Notes under the pieces: generated by a model | Told to the model about the DNA's origin: nothing | Seen by the model: only the letters and a program-made list of their open reading frames with translations | Databases searched by the model: none | NCBI RefSeq assembly: GCF_963675165.1 | Contig: NC_087377.1 | Location: 14,070,198 to 14,134,197 of the forward strand | Reading direction: 5' to 3' | Origin: Halichondria panicea | Taxonomy: Eukaryota; Porifera; Demospongiae; Suberitida; Halichondriidae | Length of the DNA stretch: 64,000 nucleotides | Program-made: the position numbers and the translations under genes | In this document: one piece after another, positions 11,801 to 22,900 of the stretch | How the letters are laid out: each line of letters opens with the position of its first letter | How positions within the stretch are numbered: the first letter of the stretch is position 1

Positions 11801-13223
11801 TCACACTCCTACTGGTCCATAAGCTTGGTTAGTGTTCAGTTCAATCTCTTCTTTAGGCAACACCTCCTCATAAACAGGACCAGTTGATGCAATGGGTCCT
11901 ACGTTAGCTTGTCCTTCAGCTGCCGAGGAGTACACTGCCTTCTTACGAGGGCAAAAGTGCATCACTACGAGTCCAGTGAGGAATCCAAGGAGTGTTGCCA
12001 TTAAGAGCGTTATTCCTGTGATCTCAGCAATTGATAAAGAGTAGCCATCTTTCTTTGATACACAAGACATATTGATGTGAACTGATTCGTTAGTAATGGG
12101 TGCTGTACATTGAGACAATTATTTTATAATGTCATGATTCAGCTATTATCTTGTGTAAGACACCTTCACAAAGTAGGTCAGCAAGATTAGGCACCCACTC
12201 TCCTCTTCCTGAAACTTTAACACAAGTTGCTGTTTTTGGGTGACTAGGAAGTAGACCATCGTCACACTGGAGCACAATTTCTGACCCCTCCGTGAAACCA
12301 GATTCAGCATATAAATTTCTAAGGCTCTCGTTGATAGGAGTAGAAGGTGTATCACACACAATAGTACCAGCTTAGGAAAAAATAAGGACCTAATTAATTA
12401 AGGATAATTATAACGAGCTTTAGTATTACCTGGTATGATGCCACTGTATGTAGTGATATTACTATAGTCCCTATGCTGTTTCTAGCTTGAAGGGTGGCAA
12501 CATAGATCCTGTCATTTCCAGTCACCAAAACTTTAAAGGGGACGAAGAAAGTTTTTGTACATACACTACTGCTCACACTTTTGCTATAGCTTGTATCTTC
12601 ATAGAGAAGAGAAATATTGTAAAACATCTCCTGGTATTGCGAGCATTCAGCCTGCAAAGTGCAGTTGACTAACTTGTTGCAAAACCAATTATTACTTCCA
12701 AGTGACAGCCAGTATAACTATAGAGGGGAGAGATGATGTATTGATTCTTACACTGAAGTTAGAGACATTGGGCAGTGTTTCTTTTACTATTGAGATGTTC
12801 ACCAAGGTATCATTGTTGGTTTCTGCGTCACCACAGCTGATCCTCATGATATTACGTATCTCAATGGCTGTTTGAGAAAGTTCTAATGTAAGAATTGATG
12901 AGAAATTCGTAGAAATTCTGTCTTGTGACACTCGAACAAGTTCAACAGATGCGGAGGCCAAAATTGAGACATTTCTTGTCTCATTCACACTATCAGGCAA
13001 AAACGTCTTGAAAAATACATGTTTTCAGATGGTACAACCTCCACTCTAACCGTGTGAGGTCCACTCCCTCACAGAACAGTCTGACAGTTCCAGGACAGTG
13101 TTCACCAACCAGACTCACTCCTCCCTCAACAGTCAAAGAAACTGATGATAAGTACACCTCTTCACTTATCATTGAAAATAAGATGATTAGTATTGCACTT
13201 GGCCTGCAGCACACTGTCATCAT
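11801..13223 (-). pseudogene. G4: class I receptor (Ig-FN3-CCP-TM) with several frameshifts
   Basis: Closest relatives are G6, G9 and G10. The first exon starts at 13223 (MMTVCCRPSAILIILF), has EHCPGTVRLFCEG and LEWRLYH, then loses two single bases near 13010-13035 relative to G9 and meets a stop. The rest of the Ig domain continues in another frame (FSSILTLELSQ, ISCGDA). The FN3 exon 12430-12651 has a 2-bp insertion (at or ta) near 12464, so it ends in the wrong phase. The CCP exon 12164-12370 and membrane/tail exon 11801-12102 (YEEVLP, NQAYGPV) are intact. A recently disabled gene. Confidence 0.85.
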
Positions 13224-13238
13224 GTTTAACGACTATAG

Positions 13239-13270
13239 AAGTTGTATTTGTTTACAAACAAATACAACTT
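13239..13270. promoter_or_regulatory. 32-bp palindrome just upstream of the G4 start
   Basis: Arms of 15 bases (aagttgtatttgttt and its complement) are separated by two bases, 16 bp upstream of the G4 ATG. It could be a transcription-factor site, a 5'-UTR hairpin or a tiny foldback insertion. G6 has only a loosely similar, non-palindromic sequence here. Confidence 0.45.
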
Positions 13271-13454
13271 TGCATTGAACGATAAATAAACTTTGATGAT
13301 TAAAAGTTCAGTCATGATATCCGAGGTGCATGTGATAGACTGTAAAAAGGTTATATGAATAGTAAATATTGACAAACACGAGTCCGTCATTTGGCAGATA
13401 GCTGAGGATGTATAGGCAACATGTATTGATATAGGTATCGTCCTGCACTTCCAA

Positions 13455-13640
13455 AAGAATACTTTGAGGTTGTCGAAAACATCCAAGGATCCCTTTCACA
13501 TTCCGATCGATATTTGAAAAATGGGAAGGTTCAAAGAGTATTGGGTGTAGCTGGGTTGGGTTACAGATGGGGAAAAGGACCAAAATTGATGTCAGTGAGT
13601 GCACGTGAATCGGGCGAAGTAGCAAAGATTGAAAAAATCA
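13455..13640. repeat. Upstream repeat R, copy 1 (upstream of G4)
   Basis: A ~180-bp sequence (gaggctgtcgaaaac..., cacattccaatcgatattt..., tgcacgtgaatcgggcga) is present upstream of several class I genes in the same orientation: here, 20822-21010 (G6), 31785-31975, and 36500-36660 (G9). A divergent piece lies at 62400-62520. It is not coding in any consistent frame. Confidence 0.8.
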
Positions 13641-13827
13641 TTCGGTAATTTATTAGTTAAGGAGCATTCAAGTGCATTGTATACAATTGATCTGGGTGGT
13701 ATGGGCTTGTATTTCAAGGTATTATTTATTATTTACTCTCAGAAGAGGGAACGAAGGTATCATGCTTGCATGTATACGTTGTCATAATTGAGCTCAAGCA
13801 ACCTGACGTATAGTCATTCAATATTCA

Positions 13828-13884
13828 GTCACAGTCTGACAGTTCCAGGACAGTGTTCACAAACCAGACTCACTCCTTCAACAG
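13828..13884 (-). pseudogene. 57-bp relic of a receptor Ig exon
   Basis: The piece cagtctgacagttccaggac followed by agtgttcacaaaccagactc is the complement of the CPGTVRLFC-coding part of the Ig exon. No other exon is nearby. It is a leftover of a deleted gene copy. Confidence 0.7.
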
Positions 13885-14283
13885 CGATAATGATTTTATC
13901 AATACAATCCTCACCATCTCTTAAATTTGTTCCTGAAATGTTAAGTGAATTGCATGCAGTTTGTTGACAAACACAATCATGCTCATGTTTAACTAGCCCT
14001 CTCAATCCTAATTCTATGAAAGAATAAGTTTTCTATTCAAACTGTTGGGTTATCTTATACTATTGAAAGTTTGTGACAATTCTCGTAATTAGTGGGAACA
14101 ATAATACATGACTGTATTTAGTTTCAGTACGATTGTGTGATTGTACTAATTGGCTAGTGTGTGAATAATAAATTATTTTATGAACTGTTTGTAAACACTA
14201 AAATTAATACTTAGAAAGCGAAGTACTTTTTGTGTGATGCATTTTGTATATAACGCGTTTTTAAACTCAATTCAAATCAAATA

Positions 14284-14440
14284 CAGTGGAACCCCTCTAT
14301 AACGGACACCTTTACATTGGGATCAATGTTTTGGCTTTTATACAGAGGTAGCCTTTGTTGAGGGGTTGTTTTGTACACAAACTGTTCATTTGGGACCTGG
14401 GTGCCTGGCCGTTATATAGTTGTTAACAGAGGTTCCACTG
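14284..14440. mobile_element. MITE with CAGTGGAACC ends, TA target site
   Basis: The left end cagtggaacccctctataac and the right end (complement, ggttccactg) form inverted repeats. TA is present on both sides (14282-14283, 14441-14442). An inverted, left-truncated copy lies at 62101-62248. The termini fit a Tc1/mariner or pogo-type MITE (inference). Confidence 0.85.
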
Positions 14441-14557
14441 TACTGTATAATTTATAGGGTGAACTTTTTGGCAGATTATGCTAGCATTTGTTCTACGTGT
14501 GTGTCGATTAGACTCTTAAAAATCAGTTTGCAAATCATTATAGCAGTAGTATACTGT

Positions 14558-14722
14558 ATATAGCGGGTTATTTTCGAGGCACTAAATTTTCGTGGATTGC
14601 CCAAAGTAAAGATTTTGAGGATGAATTTCAAATGACTACACCCTTACAGTAGAGAGGTTTCAACATCTACATTTTGGTGTTTCTGGGTCGATCCTCGAAA
14701 ATCTCGAAAAATAACCGGCTAG
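14558..14722. mobile_element. MITE of the tagcgggttattttcgagg family
   Basis: The left end tatagcgggttattttcgag is mirrored by a right end ctcgaaaaataaccggct. Related elements with the same terminal theme occur at 31660-31757, 43451-43682 and 49840-50050. Confidence 0.65.
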
Positions 14723-14952
14723 CTAAAAGGTAATTGAGAACAGTAGGTGGATGAAAAAACTATTACAGCTCACACTTAATTTAGTGACCTTTTTATACAC
14801 CTCCACGGATGTAAGCTAGATCTATCTGATTATTGTACAAAAACAGGATTTTGAACATCACCATAAAAATAATAATGTTGATGCGCAATATTCACGTGTT
14901 ACTAAATGCTAGCTATTTATAGAAGTATAACTGGCTGGAGTGTACATGAATA

Positions 14953-16385
14953 CTAACACATGTTCAATGGTCCATACGCTTGGTTACTGTTCAGTTCTAT
15001 CTCCTCTTTGGGTGACACCTCCTCATAAACAGGACCAGCTTGGGTAGTGGATCCTCCGTTAGCTTGTCCTTCAACTGCTGGGGAGTACACTCCCTTCTTA
15101 CGAGAGCAAATATGCATCACTAGGAGTCCAGCAAGGAATCCAATCAAAATTGCCATCAAGAATGTGATGCTTGCGGTCATCCCTGTAATTTCAGCAATTG
15201 ATAAAAACTCATCAGCTTTTTCTGCTACACTTGTATCGATGTGAGTCAATTTCGTTGTCTGGCTTGTACTGGGTGCTGCAAATAATTATTATTTTGGCAA
15301 AATTGGAGCAATTAATTTTATAATTATACCATTAGTTTCATCAAGGATGGAATGACATCTGAATGCAAGCACGTCAGGTTGCCATGTCGTATCATTTGTG
15401 CAAGTAGTAGTAGTTGGCCCAACAAGAACAAGTCCTTCATTACAAGAGAGTGACGATCGTGCTCCTTCTGCCCGGCTACTGATTTCAAACGTTCCATTTG
15501 CCAGAAGAGGAAGGACATTACACCTTACTTAATTACATGTTAGTTCAATTATCAATATTTTATAGATTTTTATTACCTAATGTTATGTTGAGTGTTACAG
15601 GAAGACTGGAACCAGCACAATTTGTAGATACTACCATCACTGTATATTCCTGATTGTACTGCAATATTAGCTCAATGTGTGACTCTGTTACCACTAGCGT
15701 GGCATAAGCAGAGTTGTTTGTGGGAGTGACTGTTACAGAGTAGTAAACCTTTGCACTAGAAAGAGAAGGGTTCCATTGGAGAGTGACAGTGCTATTCTGT
15801 GATTTATTGACAATATCAGAAACGTGAAGAAGCTCTGGGGATCCTGGAGAGTCTATAAAATAAAAATATTAGTGAGCATTGTACCGAACAGCATGCATGC
15901 AGTAGTTGAATATACACTCACCATAGAGATCAATTGGCACAGTCGCTCCCGAGCACTCAATATCTCGACCATCCATCGAACTGTACAGGGTTACTTCCAG
16001 TGTGGAGTTCAGATGTGGTGTTACTGAGTTGAGTGATACTGTGTAGGCTCCAAGTGTGTCTCCACTAATGTTGCGTTTCCCAAGTGTAGGTGAGAGTAAA
16101 CTTGAAAAATCCACACGAAGTGTTTCCATTGGACGTCCAAAAGGATTTGGAACAATCCATATCAGTGCATCACTTTCTCTTATACATGTCAGACTTCTCT
16201 TCTCTTGGGGACAGGCATTCTCAATGGAGGATGGAGACAATGTTGCAAAATCTGCAGCTAGTATCTAGATATAATTATACTGACTCTTATATATATACTA
16301 TACCTAATAATAAACTTTTACCTGCTGAATTGAAGTTACTTAAAATCATGAGCAGAATCAGGGTGAGCTGTAGCTGATATACCAT
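14953..16385 (-). CDS. G5: intact class I receptor, Ig-FN3-CCP-TM, divergent lineage
   Basis: Five exons, all phase 1: 16322-16385 (signal peptide MVYQLQLTLILLMIL), 15922-16257 (Ig-like: NACPQEKRSLTCIRESDALI then IECSG), 15577-15852 (a complete FN3 domain in one exon: VTLQWNPSLS, YTVMVVSTNCAGSS), 15330-15527 (CCP: cysteines in RCNV, LSCNEG, TTCTN, FRCHS) and 14953-15275 (helix SITFLMAILIGFLAGLLVMH, RKK, tail with VYEEV and NSNQAYGP). Total 398 residues with no break. The FN3 domain is not split by an intron, unlike every other member, and the Ig part is the most diverged, so G5 represents an older branch. The tail is nearly the same as in G3/G4/G6, hinting at conversion or strong constraint there. 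Confidence 0.88.
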
Positions 16386-16389
16386 TGTT

Positions 16390-17150
16390 TCCTTGCCAGC
16401 AGAAAAAGAATCGGAGAATTCTTTAAAGGTGTTTTGAAGCATGCATGCATGGGTGGTGCAACAAAAATGATGTAATAAATTGTGTCACTGTAATTATGCA
16501 TGCATGGGTTTAGACACAACTTGCAGTCAATTCAGTAGGTAAAAGCATAATTAGGTAGAGTATATCTAGATACTCTAGCTGCAGATTCTGTAACAGTGTC
16601 TCCATCCTCCATTGATTTAGGTAGATATGCGTATACAGTGCATGCAAGGAAGTTCAGCCGATATATGCACGTTAACCATGTGCTGTGCGCTGTCACCGAG
16701 TGGGATGCTATTCATTGGTAGCTTGACTTAAACAGCAAGATAAATCCTAATCACCAGGCTTATGCTGTCCATGACCGTAAGAGATAACAAAACCCACCAG
16801 AAGCACATAACAAGTAGTATCTATAATTATAAGGTAAACAAAATTGAAAAAACATCTCGTAATAAATATACCTCTCCCCTTCTCCAGCGTGGTAGTGTGC
16901 CACATAATTAGCACTTGGCCATTCCAATGGCTTCCTGATTAATATAGCACTTTAAAAGTGTATGGTTGAAGAGCTCAGTATAGAACTAGAATCCAACGAC
17001 TCAATCGAAGGTTGTGAGGGCATCATAATATTATATACATTTGCATGCTTTGGGAGAGTTTTCTTCGTCAAATCTGAGCCGACAACGGAGGAATAGTTTG
17101 GAATTAAACAACACTCATGCAGCTCCAAGAATGATCTCTCATCTTTCTTA
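16390..17150. other. Non-coding stretch upstream of G5
   Basis: No exon recognised. It includes the putative G5 promoter region directly above 16385 and several gcatgcatg words. Confidence 0.4.
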
Positions 17151-17152
17151 AT

Positions 17153-17217
17153 CTTCGTAACAGGTAAAACCACAACTGCATGCAGTGCATGCAGTCGTGG
17201 TTTTACCTGTTACGAAG
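17153..17217. repeat. 65-bp hairpin, 22-bp arms
   Basis: Arms cttcgtaacaggtaaaaccac and its exact complement flank a loop built of tgcatgcag words. It could be a tiny foldback element or an RNA hairpin. Confidence 0.85.
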
Positions 17218-17305
17218 CACAAACACTCGATCCTTCATGCAAATCTGGCACTCTTCGCTAAATCAGAGGTGTGACAAAGTGTGCCATTCCTAACAAATCA
17301 ATCAG

Positions 17306-17548
17306 TTAATCGATACGTGGTATCGGATACGCATCTCGATCCAATAACAGCTTTTTAGATTCGAGAGATACACGAAAGGAGTCATCCTTAACTGGTACAA
17401 TCGGGAAACTCCACTGACTGGTGGATGGTTCAATCACACCTGCCTGTCGTATCTTCTGTACTTCTGCTAGGACATCGGCCTTGTACATGTGTGGAATCTC
17501 CCGTCTGTCCTTTTCTATATCCATGCACATGTCACTATACTTTTCCAT
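17306..17548 (-). pseudogene. Ty3/gypsy reverse transcriptase fragment
   Basis: The 80-residue frame contains AGVIEPSTSQWSFPIVPVKD and ends AYPIPRID. These are hallmarks of the N-terminal part of Ty3/gypsy reverse transcriptase (family knowledge). The catalytic YxDD region, RNase H and integrase are absent nearby. An inert fragment. Confidence 0.85.
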
Positions 17549-17559
17549 TGTACATATCC

Positions 17560-18400
17560 TCGTTGTGAATCTGTCAGTTTAGCACCTAGAAGTACCTCGC
17601 TTGCAAGTTGGCTATAATATAGTAGTCTCCCAAACATCAATCTCTTTTTCCGGACAGTCTGTATTGTGCACAAATCCTATACATGAATTATACTATATAA
17701 CATACGGGCCTTATACCAATGAGCAAACAGCTTCTTGGTATCAGTGCATGGTATCTAGTACTAATGAATTCTTGCAATTGTGGTTGCACCCTCTGGCCAT
17801 ACATTACTGTCGTTTGGTATACTCATCTTTTCTGGTCTCTCACTTTTATAAAGTCTTTTCTGATTTGTCAGGACATCCGTAGGACACAATACTATCATTC
17901 TAATTTTCTTTAGCCTCAGATTTCCTTGAGAACATCAAGTGGACGAACTGGCCAACTGTACACCAACTCATAGAATTTTCCCAGTCTTTCCCCTATGAAA
18001 TGGCTTTCAAAGACACTCTACAACGATCTGTGGATTAAGGTGTTGTTCGAATTGGATAAAAGTGCATGCCATATATATCTGGTAGAAGCTAGCTCTTTGG
18101 TCAGTTGGGGTACGCAAAATCTCAAACAGTTAAAAAGAGAAGTGTGACTATAGCTAATTTTTTATGAGATGTGCATTGAAGCTGGCATTGTTACTTATTA
18201 GTAACTGAATGTATACATGCATGTGTATATATCGTAATTTAGCTGTGTTAAATGAACGTGTCTTGCTTGGAACTCAAGGCTCATGATCAGTCAGACCTAT
18301 AGTAGCTGTGATGGTATTTCGCCATCTTCATTATTATATAACCATGTTAAAATGCATGGTGAGGTCCATTCTGTCACAGAACAGCCCATCATCTCTTAAT
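17560..18400. other. Non-coding stretch, no gene seen
   Basis: No retrotransposon continuation and no receptor exon recognised. Around 18340-18380 there is a short trace of an Ig-exon 5' part (aaaatgcatggtgaggtcca, tcacagaacag), comparable to the relics at 33.2 and 37.2 kb. Confidence 0.4.
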
Positions 18401-18851
18401 TACAACCTGAGTAAGCCATAGTTGTGAATTGCATGAAGTTTTTTGGCAACACATAATTATATATGCAGGATTCGTTACTTTCTTGAATAAGTGATTCGTC
18501 AACTTAATTTGAGTATGCTATAATTAATCATCCTATATATCACATGTAAAGGCAGCCCCTCATAGTAAAGTTTTCTATTGGGTATTGAAAGTCTGGCTAT
18601 TGAAAGTTTGTGACAATTCTCGTAATTGGTGGCAACAATTATTTACAGTGTATATGGAAAGTTTGTGACAATTCTCGTTAATGGTGGCAATTAGTTTCAG
18701 TGTACGTGATTGCATTGTAAACAGGTGATTGAGATAATGGTCAATTCAGCTCATACCAGTGGATGGAATACTATCTGACTCGTCAAATGTACCACAATAT
18801 AATAATAATTGACTGGAATATTAGATGAACACTGTAACACAGTCACGTTTT

Positions 18852-20315
18852 TCACACTCCTACTGGTCCATACGCCTGATTAGTGTTCAGTTCAATCTCC
18901 TCTTTAGGTAACACCTCCTCATAAACAGGACCAGCTGATGCAATGGGTCCTACGTTAGCTTGTCCTTCAGCTGTCAGGGAGAACACTGCCTTCTTACGAG
19001 AGCAAAGGTGCATCACTAAGAGTCCAGAGAGGAATCCAAGGAGTGTTGCCATTAAGAGCGTTATGCCTGTGCTCATTCCTGTAATCTCAGCATTTGATAA
19101 AGAGTGGCCATCTTTCTCTGATACACAAGACGTATTGATGTGAACTGATTTGTTAGCAATGGGTGCTGTACATTGAGACAATTATTTATAATGTCATGAT
19201 TCAGAAGCTATCTTGTGTAAGACACCTTCACAAAGTAGGTCAGCAGGATTAGGCACCCACTCTCCTCTTCCTGAAACTTTAACACAAGTTGCTGTTCTTG
19301 GGTGACTGGGAAGTAGACCATCGTCACACTGGAGTACTATTTCTGTCCCCTCCGTGAAATCAGATTCAGCAGATAAAATTGTAAAGCTCCCGTTGATAGG
19401 AGTAGAAGGTGTATCACACACAATAGTACCAGCTTGAGGAGAAATGGGGACCTAATTAAGATAATTATAACGAGCTTAGTATTACCGGGTATGATGCCGC
19501 TGTATGTAGTGATATTACTAGTCCCTATGCTGTTTCTAGCTTGAAGGGTGGCAACATAGATCCTGTCATTGCCAGTCTCCAAAACTTCAAAGTGGACAGA
19601 GCAAGTTGTTGTACATAAACTACTGTTTACAGTTTTGTTGTCGTTAACATCATCGTAGAAAAGGGAGAGATTGTAAAAGATCTTCTCCTGATATTGCGAA
19701 CATTCAACCTACAAAGTGAAATAATTAATTAATGCAGTGAACTTTGCGACAAGCATTACAAAGTTATTAACTTACGTATTGATTCCAAGTGACCGTCAGT
19801 ATATCTATAGCAGACATAGAAGTATTGATGCTCACACTGAAATTATAGACATTGGGTACTGTCTCTTGTACTATTGAGATGTTTACTGAGGTTTCATTGA
19901 AGTTTAGTGCATCACCACAACTGATCCTGAAAACATTCTGTATCCCAATGGATTTTTGAGAAATGTCTAAAATAAGAACTGATGAGAAATTTGCAAAAGT
20001 CATGATGTTGCCCCGGGACAAATTAATAAGTTGAACAGATGCAGATACCTGATCCAATGTTGAGTCGTTAAAATATTTTGTGGTCTCATACGCATTATCG
20101 ACATCAAAGTGCTCGGAAATATACATGTTGTCATCATGGTACAACCTCCAATCTAGCACTGTGAGGTCCACTCCTTCACAGAACAGCCTGATAGTCCCAG
20201 GACAGTGTTCACCAACCAGACTCACTCCTCCTTCAACAGTCAGAGACACTGATGATGAGTACACCTCTTCACTTATCATTGAAAATAAGATGATTAGTAC
20301 TGCACCTATCATCAT
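18852..20315 (-). CDS. G6: intact class I receptor, Ig-FN3-CCP-TM
   Basis: Four exons: 19776-20315, 19486-19708, 19226-19432 and 18852-19165, with GT/AG borders and correct phases (0, 1, 1), 427 residues. The signal peptide and Ig-like domain share one exon (MMIGAVLIILFSMISEEVY, then GEHCPGTIRLFCEG, LDWRLYH, RISCGD). FN3 is split after VTWNQY. The CCP has VCDTPS, VLQCDDG, TATCVK, GEWVPNP and LLCEG. The helix is TGITLLMATLLGFLSGLLVM, then SRKK. The tail has VYEEV and, 13 residues on, YGPV (NQAYGPV). That spacing resembles but does not meet the classical ITAM rule. Nearest paralogue is G4, which is broken; G6 may be the working copy. Confidence 0.88.
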
Positions 20316-20319
20316 GTTT

Positions 20320-20820
20320 AACGACTATAGAAGCTCGTATATAATTGTTTTCAGTGTATGCGCATGCATTGCATTGAATTGCACGATAAATAAACTGTGG
20401 GATGATTCTCACATTATCCGATGCGTATCTGTAAACAGATTATTGGGAAAGTGTGTGAATAGTAAATTATCCGACAAACACTAAAAATAGTACTTGAAAG
20501 AGTCAAAAGCACTTTCAGTTGTCGAAGTATGATTTTATAGCTGACACTAGCTAAAGGCATTCTCTCTTCTTAGCTTTAACCCGTTACCTGCCATTGGTGC
20601 CCTGCACTGTGTCTACTAGAAATGTCACAGAGAGCGCACAAAGTTGAGGCATGTAGTAATTTTTCTCCCGTGTTTTGGCTCGCCCTCTCGCCCAAAGGTG
20701 TATGTGAGAGGATCTTAAGAGAGGTGCGAAAGTCCCCTTTAATCGGGGTTCGAACCTCACTTTGTTTTCACACTTCAAAGCACCCCCGAGACCTCATTTG
20801 GCGAATTATAGGTATTTACA
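20320..20820. other. 5' flank of G6
   Basis: No exon. It contains a stretch at 20690-20780 with a B-box-like core (ggttcgaacc) but no convincing tRNA fold. Confidence 0.35.
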
Positions 20821-20821
20821 A

Positions 20822-22250
20822 AAGTACTTTGAAGCTGTCGAAAACATCAGGATCTCCTTCACATTTCGATCGATATTTGGAAAAGGGGGGGTTCACTGAG
20901 GTATTGGGTGTGGCTGGGTTGGATTACAAATGAGGAAAAGGAACCAAAATTGAGGTCAGTGCATGGGTAAGCTTGTTGAAGAAATTTGCACGTGAATCGG
21001 GCGAGGTATAGTAGAGATTACGAAACTTATTATCCGGAGCATTTCACATTCTAGTGGAGTGGTATGAGTTTGTATTTCAAGGATATACCAAGGTATTAAG
21101 TATATAATAATTATACTCAAAGAAGAGGGAACTGAACTGACAAAAGTAGCATGTTTGTATACATACAGCTGTCTGGTATGTCGTCAAAATGGAGCTCATT
21201 TGGAATTAAGGCAACTTGACCTCCACAGTATATTCAAGGAAAATTAATATTGTTGGAATGTACTGAAATTGTGTATAATTATGTCACATATATAATTATT
21301 AAGCAGCTCACATCTGTTGTTATAAGCAAGTTATTTCTTGTCCTACATACTTCAGGACATCACATAATTATAGCTCCCTCCATTGGCATTATTTCAGTCA
21401 TTCTCTCACGTAACTGTCAACACAATGCACAATTCCTTGTACAGAAGTCACTCAAGTCATGCAGTCATTAATTCCCTGAACGTCATTGCCAACATAATTA
21501 TGCAGTAAGGCTCTATAATTATTATACTTGCTCAATGTGAGTCACTGGAACATTTAGAGCCTTCCCAATCTGCTGCGAATGAAGATGTTTGTCTTATACA
21601 TTTGACTTTGGTTAATGAACGAATATCTTGCACGTGACCACATTCCCCAGTGCCGGCCACGGAATCACTGCAATAGTGACCAGACCGCCCCCCCTCCCCC
21701 AACGTTTGCTCGCGAGACTAGGTATTGAGCAGTTCAAAATTAATGATTGCTGATTCAGCAAAGCAAGAGTGCGTAGTCTATTCTACTGACAGCCCCTCCT
21801 CTTTCAGTTTACTATTTTGTCCTGATTTGCAAGGTTTCAGACTGAAGGGGTCCGGAATAGCGATCTACTATTTATCAGAGAAATATCCGAGAAATACATA
21901 ATTATTATCATATAATTATACAGAACGTTTTGCGAGCATCAAACATTTGCGAAAATTGCGATAGTTCCTCCATTCATTTGCAACTGCACCAAGACTCGAT
22001 GATCAATGTAATTATAGACTATAAAGCTGAGCAGATTTTGGTTTTGGCATTGTTTGCCAGCAATTAATATAGAAGTTGAAAAGCCACTAAGGCAAGAGCA
22101 AGAGGGATACTTCACTCTTTTTTGGTCAAGCGAATAAGCGTGGTTGTGACTGACTGCAATGGGAAAAGTGATAACTTCAGCGTAAACTGGACCTTGTTCC
22201 CCATGCAATGTTTCCAGCAACACACAGACTAAAACACTAAAACTACAAAG
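20822..22250. repeat. Repeat R plus flank, duplicated at 31785-32680
   Basis: Starts with repeat R (20822-21010) and continues as a degraded collinear match to 31975-32680 (for example the agaagagggaac block and the relic tail region). This marks the edge of an older segmental duplication. Confidence 0.65.
22110..22223 (-). pseudogene. Relic receptor tail exon
   Basis: The minus frame reads GEQGPVYAEV and later SHNHAYSLDQK, the YEEV and NxAY tail motifs at family spacing. No helix or extracellular exon is attached in frame. A more degraded counterpart is at about 32550-32650. Confidence 0.6.
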
Positions 22251-22900
22251 TTAATTATGTAATTACTTGCTCACTTGTGACTTTTTTGTTACATTTTTGG
22301 CTTCATATATTTGATGGTTTTTCTGGCCAATCCTAATAGCATTTTGCTGGTAGATGATTTGCTCTATAAGAGCAACTGGTAAAAGATTCCCTATCATTTA
22401 TCTGAATCATCACTGAGAAATTGACTCCAAGTTTATCGCTACAGCTAACCCTGACATCTAAACACAGGACAATGAGCCTTTCTATGCACCACAATAATTA
22501 TAGCTTTTACTGGTTTCTCATAATTATTTGCCTCACCACCTATACTTACTAAACTCCCTGCATGCATGTGTGTTCGTTTTCTGATAGAGTAAATTATTTG
22601 TGTGTATATATAATTTGATTGTGATTGACGAGAATCAGTTCTAACGAAAATGTAGACTAGCTATCCGCCTAATTTTATTTTTCTGTAATAGTTATTATGA
22701 TTGTGCGTATTTACAGAATAGAGTAACAACAATTAAATCTGGTTACTATACATAAACATTACCAATTATTATTGCAACAGGAAGCATGTACTTTATAAAC
22801 ATGCACCAACAATTAATGAACAACATGAGAGATTCTAATAGTCATAACAGTTGTTGCTGCAAAGAAGAGGATTACTTACAAGAGATAATTATATGATGCA

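Noticed and set aside
18852..20315. Calling the class I tail an ITAM
   Set aside because: YEEV and YGPV are 13 residues apart with V rather than L/I, and the first tyrosine lacks the usual context; only the weaker statement of tandem tyrosine motifs is supported.
20690..20785. Possible tRNA or tRNA-derived SINE (ggttcgaacc core resembling a B box)
   Set aside because: The core is a palindrome that fits either strand; no A box at proper distance, no cloverleaf stems and no repeat copies could be made out.
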